From NCBI GenBank assembly GCA_013036095.1, contig JAAXCW010000001.1, positions 186,001 through 250,000 on the forward strand: 64,000 nt of DNA, in the 5' to 3' direction. Numbering within the stretch: position 1 is the stretch's first letter; each line of letters opens with the position of its first letter. Made by a program: the position numbers and the translations under genes. This document shows, one piece after another, positions 48,763 to 58,429 of this stretch. The notes under the pieces were generated by a model. It did not search any database, was not told where the DNA came from, and was given only the letters and a program-made list of their open reading frames with translations. Source of the stretch: Vulcanimicrobiota bacterium (GTDB taxonomy: Bacteria; Vulcanimicrobiota; Vulcanimicrobiia; Vulcanimicrobiales; Vulcanimicrobiaceae).

Positions 48763-51524
48763 TTTCGGTTCTCGCCGACTGCGCGCAATGCCGCGGCGTA
48801 GAGCGCATGCTGAGCGGCCTCATATTGCGCCGCGCCGATCGCGCCGCGCTGCGCGGCGAGCTTATCGGCTTGGCGCGAAAGATCGATCAGTCGCGCCGAT
48901 CTTTGGACATCCGCGTCGGGCCCGCTTTGGTCGGTGTACGCAAGCAGCGCCCCGATGCGCCGCCCCTCGGCGCTTGCAGTCTGCGCCGGAACCGGAATTG
49001 CATCATACGGGGTGGCGTCAGCCGCCGATGCCGTAAAGAAATCGGCCATATCGGTCGCGAGCAGATCGCCGAGCGAAAGCGCCGGCAGTCCGAGCAGCTC
49101 TTCTTCGGTCTTCAGAATACTGACCGTTGAAAGGTGAACCGCACCGGTGTAGCGGCGGCGTGCATACGGCGAGACGACAATGGCATAGAGCCGGTGCTCG
49201 CTGACGTGATCGCGAGAGCTTTGCGCGTCGTCGGGCGTAATGAAGATCGCCGTTGAATCCCACTCCGGCTGGTGACTGATGAAATCGACGATCGCGCCGA
49301 GCGCGCGGTCACCGTCGGCAACTTCTTCGGGAATCGGCGGAATGTCGGGGCCAACCCCGCCGTGATCGCTCGGCAGCCAAATATAGGTGAAGTCCGGCAT
49401 CGGCTGATTGCGGAAATCGGCAATGTACTCGTTCGCGCGCCGGACGTCGCGGATGCGCAAGTTCCAGCCCGGATAGTTCGTGTCGATATGACCCTTCAAT
49501 GCGGCCGGCGCCAGCGTGTTGAGCGAATACAAGCCGCCCAACCCGCTCGTCGGCGCGCTCTGATCGTTCACGCCGCGAAAGTTTGGATCGTCCGCGCGCG
49601 GATCGAGCGCTCCGCCTTCGTCGTAACCCGACAAGCGAATTAAGTCACCGTAATCGCGATACGAGATCCCGCCGCGCGCAGCATTATTGAAGATGTATCC
49701 GGCACGCGGATAGTCCTCGACGTCTTCGTTCTTATTGACCAGCGGATAGCGCCCTGATTTTACAAGCAGCGTCTTCTCGGAGTACGCACTTGCAATTCCC
49801 GCGGATGCGAACTGGTGGCCGGCGTCTGACTCGTCGCCGTCGGCGTACATGTTCACGGCCAAGCCGAAATCGCGCGCGAGTTGGTGCAGATTGGGAGTCA
49901 CGTTCTGCCCGAACGAAACCAGCGACGGGTCGCCCTTGCCGTATGGCTGTCCCTGCGCGTCGGTCAGATCCCCCAGCATCGCATCATACGTCTTGTTCTC
50001 CTCTAAAATGAAGACGACGTGCTTGATAAACGTGCTGCGTTCGAGCGACCGCAGCGGCGGCACCATCGTATTTGCCGGCGGATGCTGGGGTACGCGCGCG
50101 TATTTCAGCGTCGAAAGCGTCATCGCCGTCAGCGGAAGTTTGCGCAGATCGATCTTCTCCAGCGTCGCCCAGAGGACGTTGCTGTCTTGCAGCACCTGCA
50201 GCACGCGGCCGCCGGCGATGTGCGTAGGAACGGCGCCTTCAAAGTTCGGCTCCTGCCCGAAACCTTTGGCGTTGGCAACGTAGAGATAGCGGCCGTCGCG
50301 CGAAAGCGCGAGCGCGCTCGGATACCAACCCGTCGGGATCAATCCTAAACGATGCAGCCGCGAGGGCACCTTTGCGTCAAGCACGGCCACAGCGTTGAGT
50401 CCGGCGAGCGCAACGTAGACGCGCTTGCCGTCGGCGCTGGTGACGATGGCGTTGGGCTGCATACCGTATGGTGATTTGTCGAAGAGCCGCAGCTCGAGGC
50501 CGCCGACGACGTGCGGTACGCCGAGCAAATCTACGACGGCTATGCGATCGACGTTCGTCATGCAGACGTAGGCATAGCGCCCATTTCTGGAAATGGCGAT
50601 CGCGGTCGGCTGCGCGCCGCCGACGTTCTGCACGCCGTCAGGCGCTCCGTCCAAACTCAGCGTTCCCATCGCGGCACCGGCGATCACGCCGGTTGCGGAA
50701 AGCGGCAGCACCGTCAGTGACTGCGCGAATTGCGGCGCAGCAGCGACATTTGCAAATTGCGGAAAGCGCACCGGATCCGGTAGATTTTGATAGAGCGACA
50801 GCCCCGGATTGGTCACATACAGTCGCCGCCCCGAAACGGCCACGCCATAAGGAAAGTATCCGACCGCGAAAGGCGGACCGTCATGCAAACGGCGGCGAGT
50901 CGCGACATCAACGTCGGTGACGGCATTACCAAGGTTGTTCACCACATACGCGACGCGGTGATCGGGCGAGAGTACGATCGAGCCCGGAAAGGCGCGATTC
51001 GCGTTGGCGTAAAGTGGTTTGCTCGGCGCGGGGATCGGCGGCATCGTCTGCAGCGCCGGCGCATCCTGCTGCAGTTTGCCGGCGGAATCCAAATGGAAGA
51101 AAGAGATCGTGTCGTTCCCTCCGCCGGCTGCGATGACCAGTGTCTGTCCGGCATGCGCCGGATCTTTGAGCGCGACGACGCCGAGAAACAGTTTGATATC
51201 TTTTGTGGCGTAGTTGTCGGTAACGGCCATCGTCGCCGTATTGACGACGGTCAGCGAATAGCCGCCGTGCACTTGCGTGTAGCGGCTGATCGCGATGCTT
51301 TCCCGCTCGTCGTCGTTGGTAACGATCGCATATTTTCCGTCGGGTGATAGCGCAACGCCCAATGCGTTCATACCGACGACCACGCTGCGGCCAGCGGGCG
51401 CGACGAGGCGGCCGTTGGGCAGGATGACGTTGTACGGGTTATTCGGATTGACAGCTCCGGCGATTCGGTTACCGGCCGGCGCGGAATACAGGGTCAGTGC
51501 GAGGGCGAAAAAAAACAGGGGCAC
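48759..51524 (-). CDS. YncE-like beta-propeller fused to a phosphoesterase (phospholipase C-like)
   Basis: The 921-residue secreted protein has a signal peptide (PLFFFALALTLYSAPA), then a YVTN/YncE seven-bladed propeller (blades such as RVAYVVNNLGNAVTDVDVATRR, RYAYVCMTNVDRIAVVDL and KRVYVALAGLNAVAVLDAKV to about 490). From about 515 an alkaline-phosphatase-fold phosphoesterase follows: KHVVFILEENKTYDAMLGDL, ALTNHYADGDES-like MYADGDESDAGHQF, DFTYIWLPSDHGGVGPD and IFITPDDAQSSRDHVSEHRL. It is a family found in soil bacteria and acts on phospholipids or acid phosphoesters outside the cell. Confidence 0.9.
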   Translation of the reverse strand: MPLFFFALALTLYSAPAGNRIAGAVNPNNPYNVILPNGRLVAPAGRSVVVGMNALGVALSPDGKYAIVTNDDERESIAISRYTQVHGGYSLTVVNTATMAVTDNYATKDIKLFLGVVALKDPAHAGQTLVIAAGGGNDTISFFHLDSAGKLQQDAPALQTMPPIPAPSKPLYANANRAFPGSIVLSPDHRVAYVVNNLGNAVTDVDVATRRRLHDGPPFAVGYFPYGVAVSGRRLYVTNPGLSLYQNLPDPVRFPQFANVAAAPQFAQSLTVLPLSATGVIAGAAMGTLSLDGAPDGVQNVGGAQPTAIAISRNGRYAYVCMTNVDRIAVVDLLGVPHVVGGLELRLFDKSPYGMQPNAIVTSADGKRVYVALAGLNAVAVLDAKVPSRLHRLGLIPTGWYPSALALSRDGRYLYVANAKGFGQEPNFEGAVPTHIAGGRVLQVLQDSNVLWATLEKIDLRKLPLTAMTLSTLKYARVPQHPPANTMVPPLRSLERSTFIKHVVFILEENKTYDAMLGDLTDAQGQPYGKGDPSLVSFGQNVTPNLHQLARDFGLAVNMYADGDESDAGHQFASAGIASAYSEKTLLVKSGRYPLVNKNEDVEDYPRAGYIFNNAARGGISYRDYGDLIRLSGYDEGGALDPRADDPNFRGVNDQSAPTSGLGGLYSLNTLAPAALKGHIDTNYPGWNLRIRDVRRANEYIADFRNQPMPDFTYIWLPSDHGGVGPDIPPIPEEVADGDRALGAIVDFISHQPEWDSTAIFITPDDAQSSRDHVSEHRLYAIVVSPYARRRYTGAVHLSTVSILKTEEELLGLPALSLGDLLATDMADFFTASAADATPYDAIPVPAQTASAEGRRIGALLAYTDQSGPDADVQRSARLIDLSRQADKLAAQRGAIGAAQYEAAQHALYAAALRAVGENRK

Positions 51525-51570
51525 CTGTCTTGGGTTACGGACGCTTGGAGACGCTCACCTGCCGCGAGCG

Positions 51571-52263
51571 CTACTTCGTGTCGAGGCGATACCCAATGCC
51601 GCGCACGCTCGCGATTTCCACCGGAGCCTCTACTTCCGACATTTTCTTGCGCAGTGCCGCAATGTGCACGTCGACAACGCGCGTCGGCACGCCGGACGTG
51701 TCGTTCCATACTTGTTCCAGAATCTGCGCGCGCGTCAACAAGCGCCCTTCACCTTCCGCCAAGAACCAGAGCAGCCGAAATTCGAGCGCAGTCAGCGTGA
51801 TCGTCCGGTCGTCGTAGTTGAGCGTGTGGAAATCGCGCACGAGTTGGGCCCTTCCGATTTGCAGTACGCCCGCATCGTCTTTCTTCTGCAGATATTTTTC
51901 GCGCCGCCGCAAGAAACTGGCAACGCGCGCCACGAGTTCGTTGCCCGAAAACGGCTTGGTGATGTAGTCGTCGGCGCCCAGCCCGAGCCCGAGCAGCACG
52001 TCTTGTTCGCGCGAATGTCCGCTGACCATTAATATGAACGCGCTGGTCGTATTGGAAAGCGTGGTGCAAACGTCGAGCCCCGAAATATCCGGCAGACCGA
52101 TGTCTAGGATCACCGCATCGGGCTTGTACGAATCGGCGAGTTCCAGGCCTTGCACGCCGCTGCCAGTCACGCGAACTTCGTAGCCGGCCCGTTCGAGCAC
52201 GGCTTGCTCGAGTTTGGAGACTTCTTCGTCATCTTCGATGACGAGAATTCGCGCTAGTGCCAC
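51571..52263 (-). CDS. OmpR-family response regulator
   Basis: The 230-residue protein has a receiver domain (ILVIEDDEEV, phospho-acceptor D54 in AVILDIGLPDI, MVSGHS, K near 104 in DDYITKPFSG) and a winged-helix DNA-binding domain (LTALEFRLLWFLAEGEGRLLTRAQILEQVW, VDVHIAALRKKM, RGIGYRL). No histidine kinase is adjacent, so it is an orphan here. It overlaps the malic enzyme gene by 10 bases and closes the minus-strand operon from 58376. Confidence 0.95.
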   Translation of the reverse strand: MALARILVIEDDEEVSKLEQAVLERAGYEVRVTGSGVQGLELADSYKPDAVILDIGLPDISGLDVCTTLSNTTSAFILMVSGHSREQDVLLGLGLGADDYITKPFSGNELVARVASFLRRREKYLQKKDDAGVLQIGRAQLVRDFHTLNYDDRTITLTALEFRLLWFLAEGEGRLLTRAQILEQVWNDTSGVPTRVVDVHIAALRKKMSEVEAPVEIASVRGIGYRLDTK

Positions 52264-53681
52264 TGAGCGGGTTCGCCTTCGCTTAAAACTCCGCGGCGCG
52301 CTACTCCTTCCTCAACCGCCGCCGATGCGACCGCTTTCGCAACCGCTTCGACGACGCGGGAGTCGAAGACGCTCGGCAAGATGTACTCGGAGCTGCACTC
52401 GGCGCCGACGATTGAAGCGATCGCGTGTGCCGCCGCGAGTTTCATTTTATCGGTAATCCGGCGCGCGCGCGAATCGAGCGCGCCGCGGAAGATTCCGGGG
52501 AACGCCAGCAGATTGTTTACTTGGTTGGGAAAATCCGAACGCCCGGTTGCGATGACGCCGACGTAGGGTTCCGCAACATCGGGCATAATCTCCGGCGTCG
52601 GATTCGCCATCGCGAGCACGATCGGATCGCGCGCCATTCCGCGAATGTCGTCGGGTTTGAGGATGCCCGGCGCCGAAACGCCGATGAAGACGTCGGAGCC
52701 TTTGAGCACTTCGGCCAGCGAACCGCGGCGGTTTTCGCGATTGGTGTTCTCGGCGAGCCAGCGCCAGTGGGAGTTTTCGTAACGGTCGGTGCGGTTGAGC
52801 GCGCCCGGACGGTCGACCGGGATAACGTCGCGCACGCCGGCTTCGAGCAGCATCTTTATGGTCGCGGTGCCGGCAGCGCCGCTGCCCGCCACGACGATTT
52901 GCAGGTCGCTCATCTCTTTGCCGACAACGCGCGATGCGTTAATAAGCGCCGCCAGGATCACGACGGCCGTGCCGTGCTGATCGTCGTGCATCACGGGGAT
53001 GTCGAGCGCTTCGATCAGCCGCTCCTCGATCTCGAAGCAGCGCGGCGCCGAAATATCTTCCAGGTTTATCCCGCCGAAGACCGGCGCGATGTGCATGACC
53101 GTTTCCACGATCTCGTCTACGTCTTTCGTGTCAAGACAAATCGGAAAAGCGTCGATGCCCGCGAACTGCTTGAACAGCATCGCTTTGCCTTCCATCACGG
53201 GGAGTGCACCGAACGGACCAATGTCGCCCAATCCGAGTACCGCGGTGCCGTCGGTGACTACTGCGACCGAATTACGTTTGATACTGAGATTGAATGCTTT
53301 GCTCGGATCGGCCGCGATCGCCATCGATACGCGCGCGACGCCGGGCGTGTATACCGTCGAGAGATCTTGGCGCGTTTTGATGGGAATCTTTGGCTCGACC
53401 GTGATCTTTCCGCCCAAATGCGCGAGAAATGTGCTGTCGGAAACGAAGACGACATTCACACCTTCAATGGCTTCGACCGCGTCGCGCACGGCTTTGCCGA
53501 TCGATTCGGAGCTGACGTTAACGGTCACGTCGCGCACAACCGTGGATTTTCCAGGCGCGCGCATATCCACGGCAGAGATGACTCCGCCGGCGTCGCCAAT
53601 CACAGCCGCGAGCTGGCTGAATGCCCCGGGGCTCTTGGGCATCTCGACGCGCATGATCAAGGCGAAACTAATGGGAACCAT
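52254..53681 (-). CDS. NAD(P)-dependent malic enzyme with N-terminal ACT domain
   Basis: Malic enzyme decarboxylates malate to pyruvate. The 475-residue protein begins with an ACT regulatory domain (FALIMRVEMPKSPGAFSQLAAVIGDAGGVISAVDM), then the malic N-terminal part TRQDLSTVYTPGVARVSMAI (catalytic Tyr in YTPGVA), AVVTDGTAVLGLGDIGPFGALPVMEGKAMLFK, and NAD-binding LQIVVAGSGAAGTATIKMLL. The ACT domain suggests allosteric control by an amino acid. It lies in the operon between dacB and the response regulator. Confidence 0.92.
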   Translation of the reverse strand: MVPISFALIMRVEMPKSPGAFSQLAAVIGDAGGVISAVDMRAPGKSTVVRDVTVNVSSESIGKAVRDAVEAIEGVNVVFVSDSTFLAHLGGKITVEPKIPIKTRQDLSTVYTPGVARVSMAIAADPSKAFNLSIKRNSVAVVTDGTAVLGLGDIGPFGALPVMEGKAMLFKQFAGIDAFPICLDTKDVDEIVETVMHIAPVFGGINLEDISAPRCFEIEERLIEALDIPVMHDDQHGTAVVILAALINASRVVGKEMSDLQIVVAGSGAAGTATIKMLLEAGVRDVIPVDRPGALNRTDRYENSHWRWLAENTNRENRRGSLAEVLKGSDVFIGVSAPGILKPDDIRGMARDPIVLAMANPTPEIMPDVAEPYVGVIATGRSDFPNQVNNLLAFPGIFRGALDSRARRITDKMKLAAAHAIASIVGAECSSEYILPSVFDSRVVEAVAKAVASAAVEEGVARRGVLSEGEPAQWH

Positions 53682-53720
53682 CGCACCTTCCGTTTCGGCC
53701 CGGCCTCGAAAGCACCCCGC

Positions 53721-55187
53721 TTAGCGCTGCGCTATACGATCGATCGCGCTTTCGACCGCCGGGTCGGCCGCATCGCGCACACCGTTGAAGAGAAACGCGA
53801 ACGCGACTCTCCCGTGGTGCCTCGTATTCACATACCCGGCTAGCGCGGAAACCGATGCCAGATGACCGCTCTTGGCGCGGACCCGCCCGCTCGCTTGCGA
53901 AAAGTGGTACCGCTTCAGCGTACCGTCCAAGCCGCCGCGGGCGAGCACGGGATAGAGCGCGTCGTTTCGCGCCAGCACCCGCACCAGCGTTATCGCCGCG
54001 ATCCGGTTTGCGTCGGCCAACCCGCTGCCGTCTACGAGATGCATCCCGGGCGACGGAATGCCCTCGTTCTTCAAGACGGCGCGCTCGGCCGCAAGCCCGT
54101 GCGCGTCGTCGGCGCGTCCGCGCGTTCCACCAAGCACGCGTAAGAACTGCTCGGCGAAATGATTATCGGAAAAAATCATCATATGGTGTATGAGTTGCGT
54201 CAACGCAGGAGACGGGTGATCCCATAGCACGTACGCTTCGCGCGGAAGTTTCCCGGCGCGGGGCCCGTGCGCCAAAGCGATCCCCGCATCGCGCAAGAAT
54301 TCCGAAAGCACCACGCCGGCATAGTGCGGAATATCGTGCACCGGTAGATAAAAAATGTGTCGCTTACCCGGGGGGATCGTTCCGGTCAGCCGGAAAACGC
54401 CGGGCGTTCCGGTCGCAGCGATGACGACGTCGTCGGCATATCCGGTTGCAATCGATCCGAATGAGCTTATGGCGCCGCTCTGTGGTTTAACGCGCACGCT
54501 CGCGGGAAAACCGGCCGCCGCACCCGCTACGCGAAACTCCACGGTGTCTTCATCAATCGAAACCCCGCTGGTCGCCGCCATGAAATCTTCGTTGGCGTCG
54601 CCCGGATTCCAGAACGGATTGAGTTCCGGACCTGCCAGCGCACTTGCATCGACGGCAACGCCGCCTTCGATCGCGCGAATGCCACGGGCGCGAAGTTTTT
54701 CGACGCCGCGCCGCAGATCGTCCGAGCGCAGCGACGGATCGCCGGAGCCGGCGAGCCAGAAATCGCCCGCAATCGTGCCGCCATTTGGCGGCTGAGTGCT
54801 CGCAAAAAGCGTGTGAAAGCGGTAGGTGGAATCGAACGTCGCGAGCGCCGCGGCGCCCACGATCAGCTTCTGCGTCGAAGCTGGAACGACGGCATGTCCG
54901 CTGCGATCGGAGTAGAGCAGCGTGCCATCCTGAGCGACGACCGCGCAGCTCCAATCGTTGGAAAGCGCCACCGCGGGAGCGAGCGCCCGCGCGACAACGG
55001 CCCGCATGTCGCGCTTTGCCGCCTCTCCCCAGGCCGGCGCACTCGGCCGAGGCCTGACCAGAGCCGCATGCCGCGGCCCGGGCGGCGAATGCGCACAACC
55101 GGCCAAAACCGCGGACACGACGAAAACGGCGCGCTTAAGCGCGTGAAATCGCGTCGAGCTTTTCTTGGATTTTGCGGTGTTCTTCAC
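53721..55187 (-). CDS. dacB: D-alanyl-D-alanine carboxypeptidase/endopeptidase (PBP4 type), lipoprotein
   Basis: DacB trims peptide cross-links in peptidoglycan. The 488-residue product has a lipoprotein signal (AVFVVSAVLAGC, lipobox C31), S104 and K107 in VPASTQKLI (SxxK), SDNHFAEQF (SxN) and AKSGHLASVSAL (KSG). The S13 family insertion fits the length. The first 53 bases overlap the M1 peptidase stop, so the exact start is uncertain, but the lipobox needs a start near 55187. The lipid anchor would hold it in the cell envelope. Confidence 0.92.
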   Translation of the reverse strand: MKNTAKSKKSSTRFHALKRAVFVVSAVLAGCAHSPPGPRHAALVRPRPSAPAWGEAAKRDMRAVVARALAPAVALSNDWSCAVVAQDGTLLYSDRSGHAVVPASTQKLIVGAAALATFDSTYRFHTLFASTQPPNGGTIAGDFWLAGSGDPSLRSDDLRRGVEKLRARGIRAIEGGVAVDASALAGPELNPFWNPGDANEDFMAATSGVSIDEDTVEFRVAGAAAGFPASVRVKPQSGAISSFGSIATGYADDVVIAATGTPGVFRLTGTIPPGKRHIFYLPVHDIPHYAGVVLSEFLRDAGIALAHGPRAGKLPREAYVLWDHPSPALTQLIHHMMIFSDNHFAEQFLRVLGGTRGRADDAHGLAAERAVLKNEGIPSPGMHLVDGSGLADANRIAAITLVRVLARNDALYPVLARGGLDGTLKRYHFSQASGRVRAKSGHLASVSALAGYVNTRHHGRVAFAFLFNGVRDAADPAVESAIDRIAQR

Positions 55188-57630
55188 GCAATGCGTCGAG
55201 ATCGGTGCGCAGCCCCGTAACGGCCGCCGGCGTTTTTAGTGCTTCGCGAATGCGCGCAGCAGCTTCGGCGGCGTCGCGCCGCAGCCGTCCGTCGAACCCG
55301 GTTTGCGCCAAACGATCGAGGGGCGCCAGAAAGTGTTTGTCGGCCAAACGCTCGGCGGCGAGCACTCCGCCGCGCGCGATGAAGAAATTTCCGTCCCGAA
55401 TTGCGCCGGCGATCGCGTCCACCGCGGCTGCGCGTTCGGACTCCAAGAGTTCGGCTTGGCGCGCCAGTGCCAGCAGCGCCGCTCCGCGTGTCGCAATGTC
55501 TCCGCCGGGTTTCGTCAGTTCTAACAGCAGCGGCGTCGCGCGGGGGTCGGCGAGTTCTCCAAGCCCGAGCGCTGCCCCCGATTCGATGACGCCGTTCCAT
55601 GACGTCGTGCGCGCCGCGTCGCGAAGAATCTTGAACGCCTTCTCGCTGCGGGTTTTTCCGAGCGCGTGCAAGGCCGCGCGCTGAACGAAATACGACGCAT
55701 CGCCGGTAGCCGGAGCAATCAAAGCTTTCGCGACCGCGGATTCTCTGAATTCGCCGAGCGCATCCGCGACTGCGCGGCGCACCTTTGGATGCGGATGCGC
55801 GAGAGCGCCGACGAGCAAGTCGCGCGCCCAGGCCGCACGCGACTTTCCGAGGGCGCCGGCCAGTTCTGCCGCCACACCCCAAAACGCATCGCCTTTGAAC
55901 GCTGCCTCCACAGCGGACCGCGCCTGCGCGCTTCCGTCTTTCACGAGCTCGCGCCCGGCCCGGATGCGCGCGACGACCGATGGATCGCCGGCCAGCGCCG
56001 CCGACGCAAATCTCACGCCCAGCGCGTACGTTACGTCGGCCAAAATGAAGGCGCCCGGATCGAACCGGACGAGCGTTGGTTCGGAATCGAGCGGTATCGT
56101 TATCGTTTCGTGTTCGCGCTCGATCCGGACACGGACGCGGCGCCCGTCCACTTCAACGTCGACCGCGAACGCAAACGCCGGATTCTGCAAGTCGACCGGC
56201 TGCGTTTGATCGATCGTCAGCGCCAGCGCGCGCCGCTGCGCGTCGTAATTCGCGCCGACGCACAGCTGCGGATGCCCGCCGCTAAAGATCCAGCGGTCGA
56301 AGAAACCGCGCATGTTGCGTCCCGTGGCTTGCTCGATCGCGCGGATCAGATCGATCGTCTCGACCGAGCGCTGCGCGTTGTCGCGCACATAGCGCCGGAT
56401 CGCGCGCCAGAATCGCGCCTCCCCGAGCTCGCCGCGCAGCATATGAAGAACGGCGCCGCCTTTTTCGTAGAGATGCCGGTCGAAGAGCTCGATCGGGTCG
56501 CGGTAATCGTTGCAGACGATCGGGCGCCGGTACCGCCGGCGATCTTCATCCAGATATCGCTTGACCCACTCGAAGGCGTCGTAGATATACTCGTCGTAGC
56601 CAAGGTCAGCTTCGCGGAAGACTCCCTCGAAGAACGTTGCGAAGCTTTCATTCAGCCACGCTTGCGACCAATCGCGGCACGTCAGCAGATCGCCGAACCA
56701 CTGATGCGCGAGCTCGTGGGCCACCAGCGGGTCGCTGGAAAAATCCAGATGCGCGCGTTCGTCGTGGAGCGTACGGTCCGTCTGCGTGGTTGCCGACGTA
56801 TTTTCCATTCCGCCAAAGATGAAATCCGAGACGGCAATCTGCGAGTACCGCGCGTAAGGATACGGGCAGTCCAGACGCTCTTCGAAAACGGCCATCATCT
56901 CCGGCGTTTTTCCGAAAGCGCGCTCGCCGTCGGCTTCGCGGCCCGGAAGCACGTAGTAATAGGTGGGAACGCTCGCACCGGCTTGCGGGACCTCGACGAA
57001 AGGCCCGGTCACCATCGTCACGAGGTATGTCGCGTGCGGTATACCTTGCTGGTAACGAAAAATCGTTTTCCCACCTTCGTCGCGCCGTTCGACCAGTGCG
57101 CCGTTCCCTAAAGCGAACTGCCCCTTGGGCACGGCAATCGTTGCCGACGTACTCTGTTTTTCGTGCGGATAGTCCAAACATGGAAACCAGTAGCGCGCGT
57201 TTTCGTCTTGACACTGCGTCCACGCATGCCGGATTTTTTTTGGATACTCCGTGGAGGGTTCGACGAAGAATAACCCGTGCCGGGGATTTTCGACGCTGTA
57301 AGCGATTGCGAAGGTCGCCGTTGTTTCGGGCGCGAGCGGCGGATCGAAGTGCACGTCGAGACGATCGCCGCGCGTCGTGAACTTCAGCTTGCGCGCGTCC
57401 GACTCAACTGAAGAAATTACGAGGTCGACGGCATCCAGCGTCAACACCGAAACCGGTTCGTCGAGCGCGCGCACCGTCGTCGTGCAAACGCCCTCTAACC
57501 GGAGCCGCTCCAGGTCCGGAACGAGATGCAGATCGACGTGCTCGACGTCGACCGTCTTGTCGGGACCGTAGTGCAGGGTCGAGCCGGGCAGCGCGAAGGC
57601 GCGTCGCTCGTTCGTATCGTCGAAACTCAT
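55135..57630 (-). CDS. M1-family metallo-aminopeptidase with HEAT-repeat C terminus
   Basis: The 831-residue zinc peptidase has GGMENTSA (273-277), HELAHQWFGD with the zinc ligands H305 and H309, and E328 in LNESFATFFEGVF. This is the gluzincin signature. The N-terminal saddle domain and the catalytic domain are followed by a helical region after about 560 with HEAT-like repeats (KAFKILRDAARTTSW, LLLELTKPGGDIATRGAALLALAR). No signal peptide is seen, so the enzyme is probably cytosolic and trims peptides. The start overlaps the SDR gene stop by four bases. Confidence 0.93.
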   Translation of the reverse strand: MSFDDTNERRAFALPGSTLHYGPDKTVDVEHVDLHLVPDLERLRLEGVCTTTVRALDEPVSVLTLDAVDLVISSVESDARKLKFTTRGDRLDVHFDPPLAPETTATFAIAYSVENPRHGLFFVEPSTEYPKKIRHAWTQCQDENARYWFPCLDYPHEKQSTSATIAVPKGQFALGNGALVERRDEGGKTIFRYQQGIPHATYLVTMVTGPFVEVPQAGASVPTYYYVLPGREADGERAFGKTPEMMAVFEERLDCPYPYARYSQIAVSDFIFGGMENTSATTQTDRTLHDERAHLDFSSDPLVAHELAHQWFGDLLTCRDWSQAWLNESFATFFEGVFREADLGYDEYIYDAFEWVKRYLDEDRRRYRRPIVCNDYRDPIELFDRHLYEKGGAVLHMLRGELGEARFWRAIRRYVRDNAQRSVETIDLIRAIEQATGRNMRGFFDRWIFSGGHPQLCVGANYDAQRRALALTIDQTQPVDLQNPAFAFAVDVEVDGRRVRVRIEREHETITIPLDSEPTLVRFDPGAFILADVTYALGVRFASAALAGDPSVVARIRAGRELVKDGSAQARSAVEAAFKGDAFWGVAAELAGALGKSRAAWARDLLVGALAHPHPKVRRAVADALGEFRESAVAKALIAPATGDASYFVQRAALHALGKTRSEKAFKILRDAARTTSWNGVIESGAALGLGELADPRATPLLLELTKPGGDIATRGAALLALARQAELLESERAAAVDAIAGAIRDGNFFIARGGVLAAERLADKHFLAPLDRLAQTGFDGRLRRDAAEAAARIREALKTPAAVTGLRTDLDALREEHRKIQEKLDAISRA

Positions 57631-58376
57631 GAAGGGGTGGCGGTTCGCTCGTACGGTTCGATCAACCCGCCGCTTACCGCGAGCACCGCGCCGTTGATGA
57701 AATCGTTGTCCGGCTCCAGAAAGAAGCGCACCGCGTCCGCAACGTCGTCGGCTGTACCCGGCCGCCCGCGCGGATTTTGCGCCTGCATCGCGAGCGCTTC
57801 TTCGCGCGAAATCGACTTCTGCCGGATGTCACCCGGCTCGATCACGTTGACGGTGATCGCATGCTTTGCTTCCTCGAGCGAAAGCGTGCGCGCGAATGCG
57901 ACGACTCCGGCTTTTGCCGCCAGATGCAGCGAGAGGCCGCGAACAGGACGCGTGACGCTCGATCCGTTCATGCCGAAAAATATCAACCGTCCAAAACCGC
58001 GTTCGCGCATTGCGGGCAGAACGGTGCGCGCCGCGATCACGGCGCTGCGCAGATTGCCGTCGATCATGTCGCGGTAATCCGTTTCGGAAGAGCGCTCGAA
58101 CCGTTTCACGACCATCGGGCCGACGGCATGCACGAGAGCATCGACGGGCTCGTGGGCGGCTTCGCTCAACGCCGCGTACACCGCAGTTTCGTCTCCCAGA
58201 AACTCGACGGGGAAAGCTGCGGCCTCGCGCCCCGCGCTGCGGATGAGTCCCAGCGTTGCATCCGGCGGCGTCCCACCAGGGCGAAACGTGAACACGACGT
58301 CATGCCCGTCCTGTGCCAGCGCCAGTGCAACGCGCTGGGCCAGCCCCGCGGCAGCGCCGGTAATCAAGATCCGCAT
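57627..58376 (-). CDS. SDR-family oxidoreductase with altered active site
   Basis: The 249-residue classical SDR has a cofactor start ILITGAAAGLAQRVALAL (the last Gly of TGxxxGxG is Ala) and ends EPDNDFINGAVLAVSGGLIEPY. The catalytic YxxxK region reads SLHLAAKAGVVAFARTL, with His where Tyr normally sits. It may be inactive or use a different mechanism. Related SDRs are ketoacyl-ACP reductases. It is the first gene of a five-gene operon leading to the response regulator. Confidence 0.82.
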   Translation of the reverse strand: MRILITGAAAGLAQRVALALAQDGHDVVFTFRPGGTPPDATLGLIRSAGREAAAFPVEFLGDETAVYAALSEAAHEPVDALVHAVGPMVVKRFERSSETDYRDMIDGNLRSAVIAARTVLPAMRERGFGRLIFFGMNGSSVTRPVRGLSLHLAAKAGVVAFARTLSLEEAKHAITVNVIEPGDIRQKSISREEALAMQAQNPRGRPGTADDVADAVRFFLEPDNDFINGAVLAVSGGLIEPYERTATPS

Positions 58377-58393
58377 GCGCGCCCTTTAACGAA

Positions 58394-58419
58394 GAGAGCG
58401 CCGGTTTCCCGGCGCTCTC
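58394..58419 (-). terminator. Strong stem-loop between two genes
   Basis: GAGAGCGCCGG (58394-58404) and CCGGCGCTCTC (58409-58419) form an 11-bp perfect stem. On the minus strand the loop is GAAA, a stable GNRA tetraloop. It lies 10 bases after the stalk protein stop and 18 before the SDR start. The T tract is weak, so it may terminate only partly or stabilise the transcript end. Confidence 0.65.
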
Positions 58420-58429
58420 GCGGAGCAGC

